From Desulfobulbaceae bacterium (GTDB lineage: Bacteria > Desulfobacterota > Desulfobulbia > Desulfobulbales > Desulfobulbaceae): a stretch of 7,780 nucleotides of DNA. The notes beneath the pieces were generated by a model. The model was not told where the DNA came from, did not search any database, and saw only the letters and a program-made list of their open reading frames with translations. Shown here piece by piece: positions 1-6,174 of the stretch (position 1 is the stretch's first letter; every line of letters starts with the position of its first letter). The position numbers and the translations under genes are program-made. The stretch covers positions 1 to 7,780 of the forward strand of contig JALVAI010000283.1 in NCBI GenBank assembly GCA_027011235.1. The letters run 5' to 3'.

Positions 1-1729
1 TGAAAACAAACAACAGTATGTCCTGGCCAAGGATTACCTGCACAAATTGCAGCAAAATCCTGAACAGGGGAAAGATCGGCTGAACTGGCTTGCAGGGGTG
101 CGAAACTTTCGCCGTCTCTATTTGCTGGATGCCCGAGGGCCCTTTGCCCCCTCATGTCTCTACATGATGGCCAGCATGTACCAGGAGATGTACCACCGTT
201 TTCAGCTGCCCATTGACCTGGATGAATCGATCAATACCTACCTGCGGCTTGCCTCGGAATTTGCAGGCAACAGGCTTGCAGATGACGCTCTCTTTGCGGC
301 TGCCCGACTTTACCAAAAGGGAAAAAACAACCCGAAACTGGCAGCCAAGCTGTATAAAAAAATTCTCAACCGCTATCCCCATGGCGACCAGCACAAAAGG
401 GCGCAAAAGCAACTAAACGACCTGGAACAGAAGGAGGCAATTTCAGGACATGGTCACCAACCTGTTTTAGCGGCCACGCCGGTCGCTGAAATTATGCCGA
501 TCAAACACTGGTCATCGGCTGATTATACCCGAATCGTCATCCCGGCCTCCAGACCTGTAGCCTATTCGACCAATCTGCTGGAAAAAGACGGTGACCTGCC
601 AAGGCGTCTCTATATTGATCTGAAAAACAGCACCATTGCCCCCCAATTTCGGGCTCCTGTACCCATCGAGGACGGACTGCTCAAACGGGTCCGAAGCGTC
701 CGGCTCAACAGTACCACGGTCCGGGTGGTTCTTGATATTGAGTCGATATCCGATTACAAAATATTCAGCCTCAAGGACCCTTTCAAAATCGTTATCGACG
801 TCCACGGAATCAAAAGAGGGAAACCAAAGGTCGCAGACGCAAAGCCGCCGGCGCCTGTTTGCGATCATCCAAAAACAAAGCCAAAGGTCGGGGCAACAGT
901 ATCACTGCCGCCATCAGTTATCGTTCTTGAAGATTTCAGCAAGAAAAGGCCCCGTCATCGCTCCCGAAGCGGAAGGCATCCCGTTGCCAGGGCCCATAAA
1001 AGCCCGCAATCCCGCCTTTCACTTGCCCAGCAGCTTGGGCTTGGGGTACGAAAGATCATTATTGACCCTGGTCATGGCGGCAAGGATCCGGGGGCAATGG
1101 CCTTTGGATTAAAGGAAAAGGATATTGTCCTGAAGGTTGCCAAAAAGCTGAAAAAGGTACTCAGGAAAAAATATGGTTACCAGGTATCACTGACCAGAAA
1201 AACAGATATCTTCATTCCCCTGGAAGAGCGGACGGCCCTTGCCAATACCTCCGGAGCTGACCTGTTTGTCTCCATCCACGTCAATGCCCATCCTGACAAA
1301 ACAACGCAGGGGATAGAAACCTTTTACCTGAATCTGGCGACCAATAACGAGGCCATGCGGGTGGCGGCACTGGAAAATGCGACCTCAACCCATAATATCA
1401 GCGAAATGCAGAATATCCTCACTGATCTCATGCAAAATTCCAAAATTATGGAATCATCACGACTGGCCAGGTTCGTTCAGAACAATATAATTTCCGGACT
1501 TAGAAGGGACAACTACCCGGTAAAAGATCATGGTGTCAAAAAGGCGCCGTTTTATGTCCTGATCGGCGCTCAAATGCCTGCTGTCCTGGTGGAAACATCC
1601 TTTATAACCAATCCGATGGAAGCCAAACGCCTCAAAAAGGATTCCTTTCTCAATGAGATTGCCAGCCAGATTGGAGCTGGTATATCATCCTATGTAAACC
1701 AGCACATGGCAGCGGCCCAATACCAGTGA
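1..1729 (+). CDS. N-acetylmuramoyl-L-alanine amidase (TPR-like + AMIN + Amidase_3), 5' partial
   Basis: Zinc hydrolase that cuts the bond between N-acetylmuramic acid and the L-alanine of the peptide stem, acting in the periplasm, usually in daughter-cell separation. The reading frame is open from position 2, and the residues before the first possible start (a TTG at 47) look coding, so the gene begins outside the window; 575 codons are visible. The front (about 50-430) resembles TPR helices, for example ADDALFAAARLY. An AMIN domain follows (about 500-810), which in this family binds peptidoglycan and targets the septum. A Lys/Pro- and then Arg-rich linker leads to Amidase_3 (about 1050-1715). 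Expected zinc and catalytic residues are present: His in DPGHGG (1073), Glu in GLKEKD (1115), His in VSIHVNA (1277) and Glu in LVETSFITN (1592). A helical stretch between the last two resembles the regulatory insert of AmiA/B/C. Any signal peptide would lie upstream. Function is secure; the exact paralogue (AmiC-like) is inferred. Confidence 0.93.
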   Translation, partial: ENKQQYVLAKDYLHKLQQNPEQGKDRLNWLAGVRNFRRLYLLDARGPFAPSCLYMMASMYQEMYHRFQLPIDLDESINTYLRLASEFAGNRLADDALFAAARLYQKGKNNPKLAAKLYKKILNRYPHGDQHKRAQKQLNDLEQKEAISGHGHQPVLAATPVAEIMPIKHWSSADYTRIVIPASRPVAYSTNLLEKDGDLPRRLYIDLKNSTIAPQFRAPVPIEDGLLKRVRSVRLNSTTVRVVLDIESISDYKIFSLKDPFKIVIDVHGIKRGKPKVADAKPPAPVCDHPKTKPKVGATVSLPPSVIVLEDFSKKRPRHRSRSGRHPVARAHKSPQSRLSLAQQLGLGVRKIIIDPGHGGKDPGAMAFGLKEKDIVLKVAKKLKKVLRKKYGYQVSLTRKTDIFIPLEERTALANTSGADLFVSIHVNAHPDKTTQGIETFYLNLATNNEAMRVAALENATSTHNISEMQNILTDLMQNSKIMESSRLARFVQNNIISGLRRDNYPVKDHGVKKAPFYVLIGAQMPAVLVETSFITNPMEAKRLKKDSFLNEIASQIGAGISSYVNQHMAAAQYQ

Positions 1730-1735
1730 CAGGCC

Positions 1736-1781
1736 ACAGGTGGTTTTCCCGTAAACCGCTCCCTCAGGGACTAAAACCTGT
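1736..1781. repeat. Weak nested inverted repeats between convergent genes
   Basis: The 86-base gap between the two convergent stop codons contains ACAGG (1736-1740) facing CCTGT (1777-1781), GGTTTT (1742-1747) facing AAAACC (1773-1778), and an inner TCCC-TCA-GGGA hairpin (1760-1770). These pairings partly compete with each other, as does GGTTT (1742-1746) with AAACC (1753-1757). There is no clear run of T on either side, so this is at best a poor or bidirectional terminator. No open reading frame or RNA gene is visible in the gap. Confidence 0.3.
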
Positions 1782-1815
1782 TTGCCAATCATGATGGCTA
1801 AGTAAAAACTTCGAT

Positions 1816-3237
1816 CTACCAGTCAACCATGTAACAGGTAAGGTCCCGACCTTCCAGCATATCTATTCCCTGCATATACCGATGCATCGACTCGGCGGCA
1901 ACCTTGCCCTGGTAGACGGCCTTGGCTACTGTCTGCGGCCCGAGAACATCGTCGCCACCAGCAAAAATCCATTCCACACTTGTTGATTGCAGGGTCTTCG
2001 GATCAACGCGATAGGTTCCCCAGGACTCGGATGCGAGCTCAACGCCTTTATCGGCATTATGGCGTACCTTCTGACTGATGGCAGGAATAATGGCATCGGC
2101 CTCTATAATAAAATTTGATCCCTCTTTAGCAACCGGTCGGCGGCGACCGGATGCATCGGGTTCGCCAAGCTCCATGCGTACACACTCGATAGCAGTGAGC
2201 TTTCCGTTTTCCTGAAGTATCCGTACCGGTGCAGCCAGCATTTCAATGCGCACGCCCTCTTCTTCAAGGTGATGGATTTCCATTTTGGAAGCTGGCATCT
2301 CTTCTTTTGTCCGCCGATACAGAAGAAAAACGTCCTTGGAACCCCGGCGCAGGGCTACCCTGGCAACATCTATAGCCACATTGCCGCCACCGACAACAAC
2401 AACACGGTTGCCGATATCAAGGTCCTCGCCACTTAGGACACGACGAAGATAATCAACCCCGTGCAACACCCCTTCAGTGCCATCTTCACCTTCAATGCCG
2501 AGTTTTCTGCTTTCATGGGCGCCCACGCCGAGAAAAACCGAAGCAAAGCCCTCCTGCCTGAGCTGTGCAAGGGTCTTGTCCTCGCCAATGGTGGTGCCAT
2601 AAACAATTTCCACCCCGCAATGTTTCAAGGCGTATAATTCGGCACCGATAATATCACGGGGCAATCGGTAGTGGGGAATTCCTACAGACAACATACCGCC
2701 GAAAATAGGTAGGGATTCAAAAATAGTACACTGGTATCCCTGGTGGGAAAGTATGTGGGCAACAGTCATTCCGGCAGGACCTGACCCGACAATCGCCACC
2801 TTTTTTCCATTTGCCTGGGCGCATTCCCTGTACATATTTTTGCCATTTGCCACCATCCAGTCGGTGAGATATCGCTCAAGCATGCCAATGGCTACAGATT
2901 CTCCCTTTTTTCCACGAACACAGCTGCCTTCACATTGAAATTCATGGGGGCAGACACGGGAGCAGACCGAAGGCATGGTGCTGGTTTCACGGACCTTCCA
3001 ATAGGCCTCCTCGAATTTCCGCTCCCGAAGCAGGGCTATAAATGCTGGTATATCATTATGGATTGGACAACCGGCGATGCAAGCCGGCTTTTTACATTGG
3101 AGGCAACGATTGGCCTCAAGTATGGCTGTTTCTTCATCAAAACCAAAGGTCACTTCCTTAAAGTTATGGATCCGTTCTTCAGGAGATAATTCCTTGGGGT
3201 GCTGACGGGGGATTGCCAGGCGTTCTTTTGGTTTCAT
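1816..3237 (-). CDS. GltD/NfnB-like NAD(P)H oxidoreductase (FAD, two [4Fe-4S] clusters)
   Basis: Flavin and iron-sulfur protein of the family that includes the small subunit of glutamate synthase (GltD), archaeal homotetrameric GltA and the NfnB subunit of transhydrogenase NfnAB. It probably passes electrons between NAD(P)H, FAD and its clusters in the cytoplasm. The 473-residue length fits. The N-terminal domain has Cys45, 48, 53 and 57 (CxxCxxxxCxxxC) and Cys92, 96, 102 and 106. The FAD fold has GSGPAG at 151-156. The NAD(P)H fold has GGGNVAID at 283-290, ARVALRRG at 292-299 and YRRTKEEMPA at 307-316, as in GltD. The C-terminal FAD segment is AGGDDVLGP at 426-434. No partner (gltB large subunit or nfnA) is in the window, so the substrate is open. 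The only plausible start is the ATG at 3237, with GGAGGT just upstream. The gene is separated from atpC by a terminator and ends facing the amidase gene. Family is certain; specific role is not. Confidence 0.92.
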   Translation of the reverse strand: MKPKERLAIPRQHPKELSPEERIHNFKEVTFGFDEETAILEANRCLQCKKPACIAGCPIHNDIPAFIALLRERKFEEAYWKVRETSTMPSVCSRVCPHEFQCEGSCVRGKKGESVAIGMLERYLTDWMVANGKNMYRECAQANGKKVAIVGSGPAGMTVAHILSHQGYQCTIFESLPIFGGMLSVGIPHYRLPRDIIGAELYALKHCGVEIVYGTTIGEDKTLAQLRQEGFASVFLGVGAHESRKLGIEGEDGTEGVLHGVDYLRRVLSGEDLDIGNRVVVVGGGNVAIDVARVALRRGSKDVFLLYRRTKEEMPASKMEIHHLEEEGVRIEMLAAPVRILQENGKLTAIECVRMELGEPDASGRRRPVAKEGSNFIIEADAIIPAISQKVRHNADKGVELASESWGTYRVDPKTLQSTSVEWIFAGGDDVLGPQTVAKAVYQGKVAAESMHRYMQGIDMLEGRDLTCYMVDW

Positions 3238-3240
3238 AAT

Positions 3241-3246
3241 ACCTCC
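3241..3246 (-). promoter_or_regulatory. Shine-Dalgarno of the GltD/NfnB-like gene, short spacing
   Basis: On the minus strand GGAGGT stands only three bases before the ATG at 3237-3235. The match to the anti-Shine-Dalgarno sequence is strong, but the spacing is shorter than for the atp genes here (8-11 bases). No other in-frame start lies before the conserved cysteine region, so the ATG is kept as the start. Confidence 0.6.
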
Positions 3247-3264
3247 AGTTGGAAAAGGGGAAGG

Positions 3265-3296
3265 ATTGGCTGCCCTGTGAATACCAGGAGACCAAT
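3265..3296 (-). repeat. Imperfect inverted repeat in the leader of the oxidoreductase gene
   Basis: ATTGG (3265-3269) pairs with CCAAT (3292-3296), and CCTG (3274-3277) with CAGG (3285-3288) around a seven-base loop; internal loops of four and three bases separate the two stems. It lies between the atp terminator and the start of the GltD/NfnB-like gene. It could be a leader hairpin, an operator or chance. I saw no convincing -35/-10 pair in 3238-3297. Confidence 0.35.
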
Positions 3297-3297
3297 G

Positions 3298-3327
3298 AAA
3301 AAAAAGGCCGTCCCGAAAGGGACGGCC
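3298..3327 (-). terminator. Rho-independent terminator of the atp operon
   Basis: A perfect nine-base-pair stem (3306-3314 with 3319-3327, GGCCGTCCC and its complement) closes a four-base loop and is followed on the minus strand by eight T (A-run at 3298-3305). It sits 23 bases after the atpC stop codon and 60 bases before the start of the next gene, so it should end transcription of the ATP synthase operon. On the plus strand the hairpin has no T run, so it works in one direction only. Confidence 0.93.
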
Positions 3328-3350
3328 TGGATTAACTGAAACTGCGTAAT

Positions 3351-3767
3351 TTATTGTTTGGCGAGTTCAGCGGTACGCAGACGGGCGAGAGCTCTTTTCA
3401 GAGCAGCTTCCGCTCGGGCACGATTTATTTTCTCGCTTTGTGATTGGGCCTGGGCAAGTCGTTTTTCGGCCCTTTCCCGTGCACGAAGTGCGCGATCGAC
3501 ATCGATCTCATGACCAAATTCGGCGCTTTCGACAAGAAATGTAATTTTATTATTGGATACTTCCGAAAATCCGCCGCTGACCATCAGGTACTTTGTGTTT
3601 TTATCTTTTTTAAAACTTAAAGTACCGGTTTTTATCGTACTCAAAAAAGGAGCATGATTTGCCAGGACGCCAAACTCACCACCGACACCAGGTGCAGTAA
3701 CGAGATCAACATCGTCACTGACTACCGGCCCCGTGGGGGTAACGACTTCAAGATGAATTTGTGCCAT
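3351..3767 (-). CDS. atpC: ATP synthase F1 subunit epsilon
   Basis: Small subunit of the central stalk of F1; it binds gamma, contacts the c-ring and, in many bacteria, inhibits ATP hydrolysis through its C-terminal helices. The 138 residues match the usual length (E. coli 139). Residues 1-85 form the expected beta-sandwich, with the typical GGEFGVLANHAP at 29-40. Residues 88-138 are a charged, Ala/Arg/Lys-rich helical hairpin, so this is the full-length type and not the shortened form seen in some species. The ATG at 3767 is preceded by GAGG (3776-3779) at eight bases. It is the last gene of the F1 operon, 34 bases after atpD, and is followed directly by the terminator. Confidence 0.96.
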   Translation of the reverse strand: MAQIHLEVVTPTGPVVSDDVDLVTAPGVGGEFGVLANHAPFLSTIKTGTLSFKKDKNTKYLMVSGGFSEVSNNKITFLVESAEFGHEIDVDRALRARERAEKRLAQAQSQSEKINRARAEAALKRALARLRTAELAKQ

Positions 3768-3801
3768 CTGTTTTTCCTCGGTTCAGCTTACGCCTTGAAC
3801 A

Positions 3802-5223
3802 TTATGCCTTGGCTTTCTCGGCTGCATCTTTCGCAACGGCCTCTTCAATGGTACCTACCATGTAGAAGGCGTTCTCGGAAAGTTCATCATGTTTTCCTTC
3901 AAGGATTTCCTTGAAGCCACGTACGGTGTCTTCAACCTTACAGTATTTACCATCCATACCGGTAAAAACTTCAGCTACATGGAAAGGCTGGGACAGGAAA
4001 CGTTGAACTTTACGTGCCCTCTGAACCAGCAGCTGATCTTCCTCAGCAAGCTCATCCATACCGAGAATGGCGATAATGTCCTGCAACTCTTTATACTTCT
4101 GCAGAGCAACCTGAACACCACGGGCTGTTTTGTAATGCTCTTCACCAACAACATTGGGGTCAAGAATACGGGATGTGGAGTCGAGCGGGTCAACAGCGGG
4201 ATAAATACCAAGCTCTGCAATCTGACGGGAAAGAACAACAGTACCGTCAAGATGGGCAAAGGTGGTTGCCGGAGCAGGGTCAGTCAAGTCGTCAGCGGGT
4301 ACATATACACACTGAACAGCGGTAATAGAACCCTTGGTTGTCGAGGTAATACGTTCCTGCAGGGCACCAAGGTCGGTGGCCAAAGTGGGCTGATAACCAA
4401 CAGCGGAAGGAATACGTCCCAAGAGGGCGGATACCTCGGCACCGGCCTGGGTAAAACGGAAGATATTATCAACGAAAAAGAGCACGTCCTGTCCCTCTTC
4501 ATCACGGAAGTACTCAGCGGCGGTCAAGCCGGTAAGAGCAACACGGGCACGGGCTCCGGGAGGCTCGGTCATCTGACCATAAACCAAGGCGGCCTTGGGA
4601 AGTACACCGGATTCCTTCATTTCCATGTACAGGTCATTGCCTTCACGGGTACGCTCACCAACACCGCAGAAAACCGAAATACCACCATGCTGCATGGCGA
4701 TGTTGTTAACCATCTCCATCATGATAACGGTTTTGCCACAACCGGCGCCGCCAAACAGTCCCATCTTACCACCACGTGGGAAGGGAACCAACAGGTCGAT
4801 AACCTTGATACCGGTTTCCAGTACATGTACCTCGGTATCCTGTTCGGTAAATGCCGGTGCAGGACGGTGAATCGGCATCTTTTTGGAGTCGTCGATCGGC
4901 CCTTTACCATCAACAGGACGACCAACAACATTCATAATCCTGCCAAGGGCAGGTTGACCGACCGGAATGGAGATCGGCTCACCACTGTCACGGCACTCCA
5001 TACCACGAACGAGACCATCGGTCTGGTCCATGGCAATGGTGCGAACAACATTATCACCAAGATGCTGGGCAACCTCGATAACGAGATTATCCGGCTCATC
5101 ACTGATTGCGGGATTAGATACAAACAGCGCATTCATAATATCAGGCAGATCACCTGCCTCGAACTCGACATCGACGACAGGTCCGATAACCTGTATAATT
5201 TTTCCAACTCTCGAATCACCCAT
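3802..5223 (-). CDS. atpD: ATP synthase F1 subunit beta (catalytic)
   Basis: Catalytic subunit of F1; three copies alternate with alpha and make or hydrolyse ATP as gamma turns. The 473 residues span the N-terminal beta-barrel (1-80), the nucleotide-binding domain and the C-terminal helical domain. Visible motifs are Walker A GGAGCGKT (158-165, Lys164), catalytic Glu190 in GVGERTR, Walker B DVLFFVDN (246-253), the family signature PAVDPLDSTS (342-351) and the lever motif DELAEED (390-396), where DELSEED is more usual. Cys162, Cys186 and Cys305 occupy positions that in well-known beta subunits are Val, Ala and Ala. The ATG at 5223 has a perfect AGGAGG (5233-5238) nine bases upstream, the strongest in the operon. 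There are no TTA, CTA or TCA codons from the start to about 3889, which fits biased codon use in a highly expressed gene. Confidence 0.98.
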   Translation of the reverse strand: MGDSRVGKIIQVIGPVVDVEFEAGDLPDIMNALFVSNPAISDEPDNLVIEVAQHLGDNVVRTIAMDQTDGLVRGMECRDSGEPISIPVGQPALGRIMNVVGRPVDGKGPIDDSKKMPIHRPAPAFTEQDTEVHVLETGIKVIDLLVPFPRGGKMGLFGGAGCGKTVIMMEMVNNIAMQHGGISVFCGVGERTREGNDLYMEMKESGVLPKAALVYGQMTEPPGARARVALTGLTAAEYFRDEEGQDVLFFVDNIFRFTQAGAEVSALLGRIPSAVGYQPTLATDLGALQERITSTTKGSITAVQCVYVPADDLTDPAPATTFAHLDGTVVLSRQIAELGIYPAVDPLDSTSRILDPNVVGEEHYKTARGVQVALQKYKELQDIIAILGMDELAEEDQLLVQRARKVQRFLSQPFHVAEVFTGMDGKYCKVEDTVRGFKEILEGKHDELSENAFYMVGTIEEAVAKDAAEKAKA

Positions 5224-5268
5224 TTGAAATGGCCTCCTCTATCAATTTAAATACCCAAGGTAGTCTCG

Positions 5269-6150
5269 TTAGCCTTTCAGCGCCTCAGCACCACCGACAA
5301 TATCCATCAACTCGCCGGTAATGGCTGCCTGACGAGCTTTATTATACAGCTGAGTCAACTCAGCAATCATATCCTTGCAGGCGTTGGTGGCATTATCCAT
5401 GGCCGTCATACGGGCAGCATGTTCACTGGCACCAACTTCAAGCATCGCATGATAAATCTGAACATTGAGAAACAGAGGTAACAGAACCTCCATTATTTCG
5501 CCTGGTTCAGGTTCGTAGATATATGCTCCGCTGACTGCGCTTTTTTGCTCCTCTGCCTCTTCGTCCTTTTCAACAGGCTTTATCGGCAAAAGCTGTTCTA
5601 CTTCGGGTTTTTGCACAGCAACCGAATGAAATTTTCCATAAATCAGATCGACCTGATCACTTTCACCCTTGATAAAGGCTTCGCTTATCCCCTGGGAGAT
5701 TTCACGGGCGTTAAACATCTGGAAAGTACCCATGATATCCTTGAAAGAGGTGCGAATCTTCCCGGTTCTCCGTAAACCCTGGAAGGCCTTGTTGCCAACC
5801 GTTACAATGGAGACCTTCTTGCCTTCATCCTCATATTGTTTGATGAGTTTATGTACGGTACTGATGATGTGCGCGTTAAAGCTGCCGCACAGACCGCGAT
5901 CAGAGGTAACCGCGACGATTTCGACGCTTTTAACCTCCCTCACCTCCATCAGAGGAAGATCGGCTCCTTCCATACCACCGGAAAGATCCCTCATGGCCTC
6001 GGCAAACTTGGCCGAATAGGGGCGGAAGGATTCCATCTTCTCCTGGGCGCCCCGCAACTTTGCCGAGGCGACCATATTCATCGCCTGGGTAATCTGCGAG
6101 GTCTTGGAGACACCGTCTATTTTATCTTTAACATCCTTTAATCCTGGCAT
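5269..6150 (-). CDS. atpG: ATP synthase F1 subunit gamma
   Basis: Rotor shaft of F1: its N- and C-terminal helices form the coiled coil inside the alpha3-beta3 ring and couple proton flow to catalysis. The 293 residues compare with 287 in E. coli. The N-terminal helix (1-55) contains ITQAMNMVASAKL, the Rossmann-like part has SDRGLCGSFN (83-92), and the C-terminal helix has SEHAARMTAMDNATNA (242-257) and the family signature ITGELMDIVGGAEA (277-290). An acidic stretch around 194-201 lies in the variable region before YIYEPEP; no chloroplast-type redox cysteine loop is evident. The ATG at 6150 has GAGGT (6160-6164) nine bases upstream. It lies between atpA (24 bases) and atpD (45 bases). Confidence 0.97.
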   Translation of the reverse strand: MPGLKDVKDKIDGVSKTSQITQAMNMVASAKLRGAQEKMESFRPYSAKFAEAMRDLSGGMEGADLPLMEVREVKSVEIVAVTSDRGLCGSFNAHIISTVHKLIKQYEDEGKKVSIVTVGNKAFQGLRRTGKIRTSFKDIMGTFQMFNAREISQGISEAFIKGESDQVDLIYGKFHSVAVQKPEVEQLLPIKPVEKDEEAEEQKSAVSGAYIYEPEPGEIMEVLLPLFLNVQIYHAMLEVGASEHAARMTAMDNATNACKDMIAELTQLYNKARQAAITGELMDIVGGAEALKG

Positions 6151-6174
6151 GGGATTGATACCTCAGTGCTAAGC

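Noticed and set aside
47..49. TTG as the true start of the amidase.
   Set aside because: The frame stays open to the window edge with coding-like residues (NKQQYVLAKDYLHK) before it, no Shine-Dalgarno sequence precedes it, and a secreted amidase should begin with a signal peptide, which is absent here.
636..1112. A 158-codon plus-strand frame inside the amidase gene.
   Set aside because: It overlaps the AMIN and linker coding region in another frame, has low-complexity Ser/Arg/Pro content and no recognisable motif.
1785..1799. GCC-ATCATGAT-GGC palindrome near the end of the convergent gap, considered as a binding site.
   Set aside because: It is short, lies downstream of both genes and can pair in only a few bases; chance is a sufficient explanation.
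3298..3327. The terminator hairpin considered as a bidirectional terminator or an attachment site.
   Set aside because: The T-run exists only for minus-strand transcription, and no second copy or mobile gene is nearby; it is simply the atp operon terminator.
3889..5250. A 453-codon open frame on the plus strand, antisense to atpD.
   Set aside because: Its codons are exactly the reverse complements of the atpD codons, so it is open only because atpD avoids TTA, CTA and TCA. The product is rich in Asn/Thr/Gly with no domain I recognise, while atpD carries every F1 beta motif.
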